From NCBI GenBank assembly GCA_963836605.1, contig CAWIKB010000011.1:744001-808000 (forward strand): a stretch of 64,000 bases of DNA, written 5' to 3'. The DNA is from Bog-473 sp963836605. GTDB taxonomy: Bacteria > Actinomycetota > Acidimicrobiia > Acidimicrobiales > RAAP-2. Made by a program: the position numbers and the translations under genes. Positions 15,743-24,364 of the stretch are shown piece by piece. Within the stretch, counting starts at the first letter, position 1. Each line of letters begins with the position of its first letter. The notes beneath the pieces are model-generated. The model was given only the letters and a program-made list of their open reading frames with translations. It did no database searches and was not told the DNA's origin.

Positions 15743-17734
15743 CTACACCGCAGCGAGGCGACGGAGCGCCTCGGCGATGGTGTCACGGTCGGGGAGCCAG
15801 GCCTGTTCGAGGTCGGGCGCATAGGGGGGCGGTGTGGTGGCGGCGCCGATCCTCTCGATTGGTGCGTCGAGATCCCAGAAACCCTCGCGGGCCACGGTGG
15901 CCGCGATCTCTGCTCCGATGCCGAAGGGGACGACCGCCTCGTGGGCAATGAGGAGCCGACTCGTCTTGTGCACCGACTCGAGAATCGATGCCGTGTCGAG
16001 CGGAGCCACGGTGCGCAGATCGATCACCTCAACCGATATGCCCTCGTCGGCCACGGTGTCGGCCGCGGCCAGTGCCTCGTGGACCATCCGTGAGACCGAG
16101 ACGACGGTCACATCGGTTCCGGTTCGCACGGTGGCCGACCGGCCGATCGGCAGGATGTAGTCGGATGGCGGCTGTGGTCCCTTCATGCCGTACAGCAGCC
16201 TGTTTTCAATGAAGATCACGGGATTGGGATCCTGGATCGAGGCTCGGAGCAGGCCGTAGGCGTCGGCTGGCGTCGAGGGCATGACCACACTCAGTCCAGG
16301 TATATGGGCCAGGAGCGCCTCGAGGCTCTGCGAGTGCTGGCTTCCCGAGGAGCGCCCCGCCCCGAATTGGGTGCGCACGGTCAGCCCCATCTCCGCCGCG
16401 CCGCCGGTCATGAACGGGAGCTTCGCGGCCTGATTGAGCAGCTGGTCGAAGCACACACCGAGGAAGTCGAGGTACATCAATTCGACCACGGGGCGCATGC
16501 CGGCCAGGGCGGCACCCACGCCGAGGCCGATGATGGCCGACTCGGAGATCGGGGTGTCACGCACGCGGGCCCCGAACTGATCGGCCAGACCGCGCATCAG
16601 CCCGAAGACATTGCCGCCGGCTCCGACATCGATGCCTGCGATGAAGACGCGGTCGTCGTGGGCGAGTTCAGCCTCGAGTGCGTTATGGATTGCATCCATG
16701 GTACGGAACTCCGGCGCGTCGGGACCGGGCGGCGGCGGTTCGGCCTGCGCTGGTCTGGCGCGGATGACGAAGTCGCTCAATGAAGTCACGGACGGGCTGG
16801 CGGATTGGCGCGCCGAGGAGACCGCGTCGCCGAGTTGTCGATCCACCGACGACTCGAGCGCCTTGATCTCATCGTCTTCGACCCCGACGTCCCGAAGGCG
16901 GCCCGCGTGGGCCATCAGCGGGTCACGCTGCTCCCACGCGTTGACTTCTTCCGGTGTTCGGTAGCGTTGTGGATCGCCCTCGTAGTGACCGTGCCAACGG
17001 TAGGTCGCCGCCTCGACGACAGCGGGGCCGCGGCCGGCGCGGGCATTACGGACGACCTCTTCCATCACTGCCGTCGTCGCTGCGACGTCGTTGCCGTCGA
17101 CCGACACGAAGGGGATGCCATAGCCCGCGGCCCGACGTTCGAGCGACGCCCCATGTTGGGTCGCGGCCGGGGAGAACTCGGCGTAGCCGTTGTTCTCACA
17201 GAAGAAGATCACCGGCAGCTGCCATACACCGGCAAGATTCAGGGCTTCGTGGAACGCGCCCTGTGCCGGTGCGCCATCCCCGAAGAACGCCACGGCAATG
17301 CTGCCGTCAGCCCGGTACTGCGCTGCGGCCGCCGCTCCCACCGCGATCGGGAGGCCTGCGGCCACGATCCCGTTGGCGCCGAAGATCCCACGCGTGGGGT
17401 CGGCGATGTGCATGGAGCCGCCACGGCCCCGGTTCGTCCCCTGGTCCTTGCCCATCAGCTCGGCGAACATCCCGAACGGGTCCAGGCCCTTGGCCAGACA
17501 GTGGCCGTGGCCCCGGTGGGTCGAGGTGATGACGTCCCTTGGGCCGAGCGGCCAACACGCCCCCACGGCCGTCGCCTCCTGGCCGATGGAGAGGTGGACG
17601 AAACCGGGCACCTCACCGTCCCGATAGAGATCCGCCACCCGCTGTTCGAAACCGCGAATCAGCAGCATGCGGCGATGCATCTCAGTGAGATCCGCCTTCG
17701 AGAACGTCGGCGTCGGGGAGCGGTCGGGCGACAC
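15743..17734 (-). CDS. Fused E1 alpha/beta thiamine-diphosphate dehydrogenase (2-oxoacid/acetoin dehydrogenase type)
   Basis: A 663-residue single-chain protein that joins the alpha and beta subunits of a 2-oxoacid dehydrogenase E1. The alpha half (about 10-320) has the ThDP/Mg motif GDG at 152-154 and the paired Asn181/Asn182. A Pro-rich linker (QAEPPPPGPDAP) follows, and the beta half begins FRTMDAIHNALEAELAHDD and contains FIAGIDVGAGGNVFG. Separate subunits are more usual. No E2 or E3 gene is nearby, so the acyl acceptor must be encoded elsewhere. It is divergent from an SDR with only 40 bp between starts. Confidence 0.9.
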   Translation of the reverse strand: MSPDRSPTPTFSKADLTEMHRRMLLIRGFEQRVADLYRDGEVPGFVHLSIGQEATAVGACWPLGPRDVITSTHRGHGHCLAKGLDPFGMFAELMGKDQGTNRGRGGSMHIADPTRGIFGANGIVAAGLPIAVGAAAAAQYRADGSIAVAFFGDGAPAQGAFHEALNLAGVWQLPVIFFCENNGYAEFSPAATQHGASLERRAAGYGIPFVSVDGNDVAATTAVMEEVVRNARAGRGPAVVEAATYRWHGHYEGDPQRYRTPEEVNAWEQRDPLMAHAGRLRDVGVEDDEIKALESSVDRQLGDAVSSARQSASPSVTSLSDFVIRARPAQAEPPPPGPDAPEFRTMDAIHNALEAELAHDDRVFIAGIDVGAGGNVFGLMRGLADQFGARVRDTPISESAIIGLGVGAALAGMRPVVELMYLDFLGVCFDQLLNQAAKLPFMTGGAAEMGLTVRTQFGAGRSSGSQHSQSLEALLAHIPGLSVVMPSTPADAYGLLRASIQDPNPVIFIENRLLYGMKGPQPPSDYILPIGRSATVRTGTDVTVVSVSRMVHEALAAADTVADEGISVEVIDLRTVAPLDTASILESVHKTSRLLIAHEAVVPFGIGAEIAATVAREGFWDLDAPIERIGAATTPPPYAPDLEQAWLPDRDTIAEALRRLAAV

Positions 17735-17743
17735 GAATTGTGT

Positions 17744-17760
17744 AGTGTACTGGTCGGTAC
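17744..17760. promoter_or_regulatory. TetR-like operator C (shared half-site)
   Basis: AGTGTACTGGTCGGTAC carries the same GGTCGGTACA half-site as operators A and B (the final A is at 17761). Its left half is less conserved, leaving GTAC repeats flanking TGGTCG. It fills most of the 40-bp gap between the divergent starts at 17734 and 17775, so binding should block both directions (inference). Confidence 0.5.
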
Positions 17761-17774
17761 AACAAGGGAGAACG

Positions 17775-18554
17775 ATGTTGGATCAAATCGAGATCCCCGA
17801 GACCTTCGCCAGCCCCGGAGCGGTCGCAGGGGCGCGGGTGGTGATCACCGGCGCCAGCCGGGGCCTCGGCGCCTTGCTCGCTCACGCCTTTTCGAATGCG
17901 GGTGCCTCGGTGGCGTTGGTCGCCCGTACCGAGAGGGATCTCAAGGCGGTGGCGGGGGGGCTCCCCGGCCCGTCCCTGGTCTTCAGTGGTGACGTGACCG
18001 ACGAGGACTTCAACGAGGGGGTCGCCGACGAGCTGGCGGACGAATGGGGTGGCGTCGACGTCTGGATTTGCAACGCCGGTATTTCGCCCATTGTGGCTGG
18101 TCCACGGCAGACTGACCCCTCCATCTGGCGGCAGGTTGTCGAGGTGAATCTCACGGGGGCGTTTCTCGGTGCCCGCGCCGCGGCGCGGGTCATGCACGAT
18201 GGGGGACGGCTGATCTTCACGGGCTCGGTCCTGGGGGAGCGGCCTCGCAAGGGGCTCACCGCCTACAGCGCCTCCAAAGCCGGACTGGTCGCCTTGGCGA
18301 AGGGCCTTGCGCTGGACCTGGCCCCGGCCGGCATCACGGTAAACGTCGTTGCACCGGGGTGGTTCGACTCGCAATTGACCGAAGGCTGGATGCGCAACCC
18401 CAAGCTCTCGACTGCGATCACCGGGCACACCGCGCAGCGGCGCTGGGGAGCGCCCACCGACCTCGCCGGGGCCTACCAGTTCTTGGCCTCAGAAGCCGCT
18501 GCGTTCGTCACCGGCACCGTGCTGACCGTCGATGGCGGATACTTGCTGGCATGA
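17775..18554 (+). CDS. SDR family NAD(P)-dependent oxidoreductase
   Basis: A 259-residue short-chain dehydrogenase. The cofactor motif TGASRGLG is at 25-32, NAG at 100-102 and catalytic Tyr164/Lys168 (YSASK). The C-terminal FVTGTVLTVDGGYLLA is typical. An Arg after beta-2 (ARTERD) favours NADP (inference). The ATG at 17775 has AAGGGAG just upstream. Its stop overlaps the start of the next SDR (ATGA), so the two form an operon controlled from operator C. Confidence 0.93.
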   Translation: MLDQIEIPETFASPGAVAGARVVITGASRGLGALLAHAFSNAGASVALVARTERDLKAVAGGLPGPSLVFSGDVTDEDFNEGVADELADEWGGVDVWICNAGISPIVAGPRQTDPSIWRQVVEVNLTGAFLGARAAARVMHDGGRLIFTGSVLGERPRKGLTAYSASKAGLVALAKGLALDLAPAGITVNVVAPGWFDSQLTEGWMRNPKLSTAITGHTAQRRWGAPTDLAGAYQFLASEAAAFVTGTVLTVDGGYLLA

Positions 18555-19297
18555 CGGCGCACCGGCGGGTCGTTGCGATCACGGGAGCGGGCGGTGCGCT
18601 CGGCGCGGCGATATCGCAACGGCTGGCGAGCGAGCCGGCCACTGATCTGGTGCTGAGCGACGTCAGTGCATCCTCGCTCGAGGGGACCGTCGCCGGTCTT
18701 CCGGCCTCTGGCGGGTCGATCGAGACGGTGCACGCGGACGTGAGCGAGTTCGCCGAAGTCGAGCACGTCATCACGCGGGCGATCGAACGCTTCGGCCGCC
18801 TCGACGTGATGATCGGCAATGCGGGCGTGCTTTCGTCGAACGGTCGCATCCACAATCTCGACACGGAGGAATGGGAGCGGGCGTTTCGGATCAACGTCCT
18901 GGGCGCAGTCAACGGCATTCGCGCTGCCGTGGCGGTGATGCGTCCCCAACGGTCGGGATCGATCGTGTTGACCGCGTCCGTCTCAGGTCTGACCGCGTGG
19001 TCACATGCGGCGCCGTATTGCGCCACCAAGGCTGCGGTGATCCAACTCGCGAAGGTCGCCGCCATCGAATACGCACGTGATGGAATCCGCGTCAATTGCG
19101 TCTGCCCGGGGACGTTCCGGTCGACCATGCATGACGATCTTCCACCGGACGCGCTCGACGCCATCGCGGCGCGCCATCCCCTCGGTCTCGGCTCAGCCAC
19201 CGATCTGGCGGGTGCGTACTCCTATCTCGCCAACGACTCATCGCGCTGGACGACCGGATCGGCGATCGTCGTCGACGGCGGGTACTCGGCACCCTGA
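18551..19297 (+). CDS. SDR family oxidoreductase
   Basis: A 248-residue short-chain dehydrogenase with TGAGGALG at 11-18, NAG at 90-92 and Tyr156/Lys160 (YCATK). An Asp after beta-2 (LSDVS) suggests NAD use, in contrast to its upstream partner, so the pair could act sequentially with different cofactors (inference). The start overlaps the previous stop. It is followed by a convergent TetR gene 6 bp away. Confidence 0.92.
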   Translation: MTAHRRVVAITGAGGALGAAISQRLASEPATDLVLSDVSASSLEGTVAGLPASGGSIETVHADVSEFAEVEHVITRAIERFGRLDVMIGNAGVLSSNGRIHNLDTEEWERAFRINVLGAVNGIRAAVAVMRPQRSGSIVLTASVSGLTAWSHAAPYCATKAAVIQLAKVAAIEYARDGIRVNCVCPGTFRSTMHDDLPPDALDAIAARHPLGLGSATDLAGAYSYLANDSSRWTTGSAIVVDGGYSAP

Positions 19298-19303
19298 ACG
19301 ATG

Positions 19304-19936
19304 CTAAGCCGGCGCCTCCGGGGTCGGGGTGACGATCCCACGCATGAAGATCTCAGCAAACGGCTTCGCCACGTCTCGTGCCGACAGCCGTCCGCCCGCC
19401 TTGAGCCAGAGATAGGTGTAGTTGTGCATGCCGAGCCAGGCCAAGGCGGTCAGCCGTGGCTCCACCTCACGGAATTCGCCCAAGTCCACGCCGGCCTGGA
19501 GGACCGCCTCGACCCGCCGCTCGTACGCCCGGCGCCGATCACGGAACTGGGCGGCGCGTTCACCGGTGAGTGCCGGGAACTCGTGGAGGAAGACCCAGAC
19601 GTGATCCGGGTAGCGGTGGATCACGTCAAGCAGTTCTTCACCCAACATGGACAACTGTCGCGACGGCGAGCCACCGGTTGCCGCCACACGATTGGCCCCG
19701 AGCATGACCTCGTCCATCACTCGGTCGTGGATCGCCGCGAGGAGCTCCTCCTTGGAGCCGATGTAGTGGTAGAGCGCGCCCTTGCCAAGATCGTTCGCGG
19801 TACAGAGCTCGTTGATGCCGGTGGCGTGATATCCACCGCGGGCGAAGATCCTCGCCGACGTATCGATGATCGCTTGGCGGCGCGCCTCGCGGTTCGCCTT
19901 GCGCCGAGTATCGCCGGTCGTTTCCGCTCGTGGCAT
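19304..19936 (-). CDS. TetR/AcrR family transcriptional regulator
   Basis: A 210-residue TetR protein. A charged N-terminal arm (RRKANREARR) precedes the helix-turn-helix (about 15-65), ending in LGKGALYHYIGSKEELLAAI. The C-terminal ligand domain includes a TALAWLGMHNYTYLW helix. The ATG at 19936 is used; upstream codons in the same frame overlap the divergent ligase region. It is divergent from the AMP-dependent ligase and is the best positional candidate for the regulator that recognises operators A-C, though no clear copy of that motif precedes its own gene. Confidence 0.9.
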   Translation of the reverse strand: MPRAETTGDTRRKANREARRQAIIDTSARIFARGGYHATGINELCTANDLGKGALYHYIGSKEELLAAIHDRVMDEVMLGANRVAATGGSPSRQLSMLGEELLDVIHRYPDHVWVFLHEFPALTGERAAQFRDRRRAYERRVEAVLQAGVDLGEFREVEPRLTALAWLGMHNYTYLWLKAGGRLSARDVAKPFAEIFMRGIVTPTPEAPA

Positions 19937-20004
19937 GGGGGTGAGGTTAGCGGTCCATCGACGAGCGAAGTATCTGGCCCAGGCCGGTGGGTGACCCGGC
20001 GAAC

Positions 20005-21546
20005 ATGACGCTCGCACAGACCACACCGGCCGACATGAATTGGTTCGCCGTGCTCGCCCACCACGCCGCCCGCACGCCCGACCAGGCCATCACGGTGTTC
20101 GAGGGCGAGACGACGACCTACGGGGAGATGGCGGTGCGCGCGGCAGCGCTGGGCAGCGGCCTCTCCGCACGTGGCGTCGGGCGGGGGGAGGTGGTTGCGC
20201 TTCTCTCGTACAACTGTCCCGAGTTCTTGGAGACGATCTTCGCCGCCAACTACCTCGGAGCCATCGCGATGCCGATCAACTGGCGACTCGCCGCTCCGGA
20301 AGTTCGGTACATCCTCGAGCATTCCGGCGCTCGCCTGCTCGTGTGCGACGAGGCCCTCATCGATCTGGCCGACGAAGCGACGAGGGACCTCAGGCCCACC
20401 ATGGTGCGGGCGAGCATCTCGCCCGCCACTGCCGAGGGATGGACAACGCTGGCTGATCTTCGAGCGACCTCGAGCACGGCGGCGCGCGTCACCGCGGCGG
20501 GCGACGACATCCATCGTTTGATGTACACGTCGGGCACGACGGGACGACCCAAGGGCGTCATGATCACCCACGCCAACCTCACATGGAAGAACCTGACCCA
20601 CCTCATCGAGTTCGGCTTCACCAGTCGCGATCTCGGGTTGGCCTGCGGACCCCTGTACCACGTCGGTGCGCTCGACCTCACGACCACGTCGATGATCGCA
20701 GCCGGGGCGACGACGATCCTCCATCGCTCGTTCGAAGCATCCGACGTCGTCGACGAGATCGAGCGGTCGGGGGTGACCACGGTATGGGCGGCGCCGGCCA
20801 TGGTCAACGCGATCATGGCATTGCCTGGTATCGAGCAACGCGATCTGTCTTCTGTGCGGGTGGTCATCAACGGCGGTGAGAAGATGCCCATCCCGCTCAT
20901 CGAACGGATTCAGCGCGTGTTTCCTTCGGCGTGGTTCGCCGATGCCTACGGCCTCACCGAGACGGTCTCCGGTGACACCTTCCTGGACCGGGAGAGCATC
21001 GTGAGCAAACTCGGCAGTGTCGGCCGTCCCTGCCTCTACGTCGAGTTGGACATCTGGGACAGGGACGGGAAGTCGTTGCCCTCGGGAGAGCGCGGAGAGA
21101 TCGTCCTGCGTGGTCCGAAGGTCTTCAAAGGCTACTGGCGGAACCCTGAGGCCACGGTGGCCGCCTTCGAAGGGGGCTGGTTCCACACGGGGGACATAGG
21201 CGTCCGCGACGACGAAGGCTACCTCTATATCGTCGATCGTCTGAAGGACATGATCGTGTCGGGTGGGGAGAACATCGCGAGTTCAGAAGTCGAACGCGTG
21301 CTCTATGAGCACGCTGCTGTTCTCGAGGCGGCTGTGGTTGGCCGTCATGATGATCGATGGGGCGAAGTCCCCGTGGCCTTCGTCGTCTTGCGCCCGGAGG
21401 AGACGGCGACGGCACAGGTGCTCATTGCGCACTGCCGCGCCCACCTGGCGCGCTTTAAGGTCCCGCGGGAGGTCACTTTTCTCGACGTACTGCCGCGTAA
21501 CCCGTCGGGCAAGATCCTCAAGCGAGAGCTCCGGGGCGGCGAGTGA
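20005..21546 (+). CDS. AMP-dependent acyl-CoA synthetase/ligase
   Basis: A 513-residue class I adenylate-forming enzyme that would activate a carboxylic acid to its CoA thioester. The P-loop YTSGTTGRPKG lies near residue 175, the Y(G)LTE motif appears as DAYGLTETVSG, the hinge as GYLYIVDRLKDMI, and the catalytic C-terminal Lys as NPSGKILKRELR. The ATG at 20005 is used; an in-frame GTG at 19987 is an alternative and neither has a clear ribosome site. It is divergent from the TetR gene and probably feeds the beta-oxidation-type enzymes of this block. Confidence 0.93.
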   Translation: MTLAQTTPADMNWFAVLAHHAARTPDQAITVFEGETTTYGEMAVRAAALGSGLSARGVGRGEVVALLSYNCPEFLETIFAANYLGAIAMPINWRLAAPEVRYILEHSGARLLVCDEALIDLADEATRDLRPTMVRASISPATAEGWTTLADLRATSSTAARVTAAGDDIHRLMYTSGTTGRPKGVMITHANLTWKNLTHLIEFGFTSRDLGLACGPLYHVGALDLTTTSMIAAGATTILHRSFEASDVVDEIERSGVTTVWAAPAMVNAIMALPGIEQRDLSSVRVVINGGEKMPIPLIERIQRVFPSAWFADAYGLTETVSGDTFLDRESIVSKLGSVGRPCLYVELDIWDRDGKSLPSGERGEIVLRGPKVFKGYWRNPEATVAAFEGGWFHTGDIGVRDDEGYLYIVDRLKDMIVSGGENIASSEVERVLYEHAAVLEAAVVGRHDDRWGEVPVAFVVLRPEETATAQVLIAHCRAHLARFKVPREVTFLDVLPRNPSGKILKRELRGGE

Positions 21547-21661
21547 ACGGACCGAGAGGTGTGTGCCACCTTGCGCATGCGTTGATCTCTCGCACCTCAC
21601 CCGCCTCGGCCACCGCTATCGCCGCGCCGCGGTGGCCTACGTCCCAGGGCCGGCCGGCCAT

Positions 21662-21955
21662 TCAGCCGATGGCGCACCTCAGCGCGTCCAGGGAGAGTTC
21701 ACTGGTCGCCTGGCCTCCACATTGCGTGCAATCGCGGGTGTGCCGCCAAGACCGAAGGAGCCGGGTTCCATCGGGATTGAGCAGCACCGTGAAGCCTTCG
21801 GTGAGAGGATCGACTTCGACCCCGAAGTAGGGGCGCCACTGCGTCACCACCGGTTGCTCCCCGACGGCGATGTCCTTGAGCACCCGCCGGAACCGCAGGC
21901 GACGCTCGTCGAAGATCCAGGTGCTGTGGCAAGACTCGAAGACCAGTGGACCCAT
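21662..21955 (-). CDS. Hypothetical protein, 97 residues, two Cys pairs
   Basis: A small protein of unknown function. It opens MGPLVFESCHSTWIFDERRL, continues with a strand-rich PVVTQWRPYFGVEVDPLTEG and LLNPDGTRLLRSWRH, and ends with a DCTQCGGQ motif. The regular strand pattern and good upstream signal (AGGA 7 bases before the ATG) argue for a real gene. Cys at the N-terminal FESCHS and the CxxC could form a metal site or disulfide, but nothing in the context names a function. Confidence 0.65.
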   Translation of the reverse strand: MGPLVFESCHSTWIFDERRLRFRRVLKDIAVGEQPVVTQWRPYFGVEVDPLTEGFTVLLNPDGTRLLRSWRHTRDCTQCGGQATSELSLDALRCAIG

Positions 21956-22038
21956 GCGTCCATCCTGTTCGGACAACCTGGCAGTTGCCGGTGAATCTCG
22001 TTGCAATGACATGACGAAGTGCCGAGCACCAAAACCCC

Positions 22039-22073
22039 GGTGCCGGGGACACGACGCTGCGTGCCCCGGCACC
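22039..22073 (-). terminator. Stem-loop terminator of the SHOCT-domain gene
   Basis: A perfect 10-bp inverted repeat (GGTGCCGGGG with CCCCGGCACC) around a 15-nt loop lies 50 bp beyond the stop of the leftward SHOCT gene. On the minus strand the stem is followed by GGGGTTTTGG, a short T run. The position and stem favour a terminator, although the T-tract is weak. Confidence 0.6.
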
Positions 22074-22122
22074 CCACATCGATGTGCCGATCGTCGGAGT
22101 CGTCCGTGACTCCCCCTCCCGC

Positions 22123-22518
22123 CTAGCCGACCAGCTTGGCCTTCTCCGCGTTGAACTCAGCGTCGGTCAGCACGCCCTTGTCCTTCAGTTCGGCCAGCTT
22201 GGTGAGCTGGTCGGCGCTGCTGCTTCCGGCCGCTTCCTTGACATAGGAGTCAAACGCCTGCTGCTGCGCCTGAGCCGCCTGGGCGGCCCGTTCGTGCATC
22301 TTGCCGCCTCGCGCGATGAGGTAGATCAAGATGCCCAGGAACGGGAGGATGATGATGAAGATCAGCCAGAGGGCCTTGGCCCATCCCTTGAGATCGTGGC
22401 TGCGGAAGATGTCCACGAAGATGATGAAGAGCAGGTAGATCCAGATGACGAAGATGAAGATCTCGAGCATCGTCCAGAAGATGTCGAGGATGGGGTAGTT
22501 AGTGGTGATACCGAGCAT
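22123..22518 (-). CDS. SHOCT domain-containing membrane protein with PLDc_N-type transmembrane region
   Basis: A 131-residue protein. Two hydrophobic segments (about 10-38 and 48-70) resemble the phospholipase D nuclease N-terminal membrane domain (KALWLIFIIILPFLGILIYL). An Ala/Gln-rich helix follows, and a C-terminal SHOCT domain (about 100-131: LTKLAELKDKGVLTDAEFNA). SHOCT domains are short oligomerisation modules. The gene is monocistronic with its own terminator. No specific role can be assigned. Confidence 0.88.
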   Translation of the reverse strand: MLGITTNYPILDIFWTMLEIFIFVIWIYLLFIIFVDIFRSHDLKGWAKALWLIFIIILPFLGILIYLIARGGKMHERAAQAAQAQQQAFDSYVKEAAGSSSADQLTKLAELKDKGVLTDAEFNAEKAKLVG

Positions 22519-22617
22519 GACGAGGTTTCTCCTTTTTCCGTTCTCCGAAGCTGACCCGTTGGGACCGCAGGTACGCTACCCGCTCGGGACACGTCGGCCG
22601 AGGATCGGTGCCGCAAC

Positions 22618-23778
22618 CTACAGGCATTCGTAACACGCGTCGATGAGAGCCCGATTCCGCGGATTCTGCCAGCGCGGGCCCATGGTGTTGATGGCGTAGC
22701 CAAAAGCCAGCTTGGACTCAGGGTCGCAGAAGCCCAGTGAGCCACCGGCCCCGAAGTGGCCGAAGCTGCCCGGATTCGGGCCCAGCTGACGCTCAGCTTG
22801 CGTCAGCTGGAACCCCAGGCCGAATCGTGACGGGCGGTGCAGGATCAGGTCGTCGTCGTAACCCTGCTCCGAGACTGCCTCGGCCAACACGGAAGGGGCC
22901 ACGATCTCGATGCCGTCGCACCGCCCGCCGGCCGCCAGGGCCTCGTACACCCGGGCGATGCCCCGGGCGGTGGCGTGGCCATTGGTGGAAGGCATCTCGG
23001 CGGTGCGCCATTCGGCCGAGTTGACGACTCCCACGCCTGACAAAGTCGGGGGATTGAAGTAGGCGTGACGTTCCATCAGCTGCGCATCGGTCAGCTCCTC
23101 TGCCGGCAGCACGTCCGGCCTTCCGGTGAGACCCAGGAACTCGGCCACCCGGCGGAGCTCGCTCGCGGGCACCCCGATGAGGAAGTCCGCCCCCAAAGGC
23201 CCGGCGACCTCCTGGTGCAGCATCGTGCCCAGGGATCGGCCCGTGACTCGACGCACCAACTCCCCGACCAGGAACCCGAACGTGTTGACGTGGTAGCCCT
23301 GCGCCGTCCCCGGTTCCCACCACGGCGCGTGGGCCGCGAGCACCGAGCACATGCCGTCCCAGTCAAAGATCGAGCGTTCGGGCAGGGGCTCTCGCACCGC
23401 GGGGAGCCCGGCCTGATGACTGAGCAGCTCTCCCACCGTGACGCGCGACTTGTCCTGTGCGCCGAACTCCGGCCACACCCGGGCCACGGGATCCTCGAAG
23501 GAGAGCAGACCCTGGCCCACCAGACGGGCGACGCAGAGCGCGGCCATCGCCTTCCCGACGGAGAACACGTTGACCAACGTCGAGTGCTCCCAAGGGCGCT
23601 GACGGACGCGGTCCTGCCATCCTCCGAAGAGGTCCACCACCGCCTTGCCGTCCACCACCACGCAGACCGATGCCCCGACCTCGCCCCGGGCGGCGAAATT
23701 CTCGATGAAAGCAGAGCGGACGGCCGCGAACGCGGCGTCGGCAGTGCCCCCGATGGGTGCCGGCGCGGGTGCGGACAC
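22618..23778 (-). CDS. Serine hydrolase, beta-lactamase/EstB family
   Basis: A 386-residue class C beta-lactamase-fold hydrolase. The nucleophile motif SVGK is at Ser73-Lys76, the YxN-type motif appears as GYHVNTFGF near residue 162, and a GHFGAGG segment near the C-terminus occupies the KTG/HxG position. With no lactamase context and no export signal, an esterase or D-aminopeptidase-like activity is more likely than antibiotic resistance. The start is GTG at 23778. Confidence 0.9.
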   Translation of the reverse strand: MSAPAPAPIGGTADAAFAAVRSAFIENFAARGEVGASVCVVVDGKAVVDLFGGWQDRVRQRPWEHSTLVNVFSVGKAMAALCVARLVGQGLLSFEDPVARVWPEFGAQDKSRVTVGELLSHQAGLPAVREPLPERSIFDWDGMCSVLAAHAPWWEPGTAQGYHVNTFGFLVGELVRRVTGRSLGTMLHQEVAGPLGADFLIGVPASELRRVAEFLGLTGRPDVLPAEELTDAQLMERHAYFNPPTLSGVGVVNSAEWRTAEMPSTNGHATARGIARVYEALAAGGRCDGIEIVAPSVLAEAVSEQGYDDDLILHRPSRFGLGFQLTQAERQLGPNPGSFGHFGAGGSLGFCDPESKLAFGYAINTMGPRWQNPRNRALIDACYECL

Positions 23779-23823
23779 GACCGGAGGATACGGGCCCGGA
23801 GCGACGAGTACCCGGTCCGATGG

Positions 23824-24255
23824 TCAGACGAGCGGGTCGACCCGGTCGGCCGCGGCAACGACGGCCAGGAGTTCACGATCACGTTGGTAGGTGAGGAGAC
23901 CGCCGGCTGCCGCCAGGTCCAGCCAGCGGAGCTCGTCAACCTCCTGATTCACCGTGAAGTCGCCCGTTTCGGGGGCCATGACCCAGTACGCGACCACCTT
24001 GGGACGCCCTTTGCGGTCCGTGTACTCGACGTGCCCGACGAAGCGCAGGAGACGACAGGCCATGCCCGTCTCCTCGAGGACCTCACGTCGCGCTGCGTCC
24101 TCGTAGGTCTCACCGCCCTCGAGCTTGCCCTTGGGATACGACCAGTCCTGGTGTACCGGGCGATGCACCAGGGCAATCTGCAACGCACCGCCGCGGCGGC
24201 GGACCAACAATCCGCCGGCGGCCTGCACAACCTCGGATGGCGTTTTGGATTCCAT
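23824..24255 (-). CDS. NUDIX hydrolase (MutT-like)
   Basis: A 143-residue NUDIX protein with a canonical box: GKLEGGE, then REVLEETGM, preserving the Glu residues that bind Mg. The upstream DWSYPKGKLEGGE is typical of MutT1-type enzymes that hydrolyse 8-oxo-dGTP or dinucleoside polyphosphates. The gene is divergent from a CYTH-CHAD protein, and both families have links to polyphosphate and nucleotide phosphate metabolism, so a shared housekeeping role is plausible (inference). Confidence 0.9.
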   Translation of the reverse strand: MESKTPSEVVQAAGGLLVRRRGGALQIALVHRPVHQDWSYPKGKLEGGETYEDAARREVLEETGMACRLLRFVGHVEYTDRKGRPKVVAYWVMAPETGDFTVNQEVDELRWLDLAAAGGLLTYQRDRELLAVVAAADRVDPLV

Positions 24256-24364
24256 CGTCAACGTTTCACGACCCACTTCCCTCACCCTACTGCCGCCGCA
24301 ATTGAATCTACGGGCATTCGACGCCACGTAGGCTGACCTGCGCTCGCGGCGGTAGCCTCGCGCC

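Noticed and set aside
22618..23778. Antibiotic-resistance beta-lactamase
   Set aside because: The protein is of the EstB/class C-like esterase branch without an export signal, and no resistance context is present.
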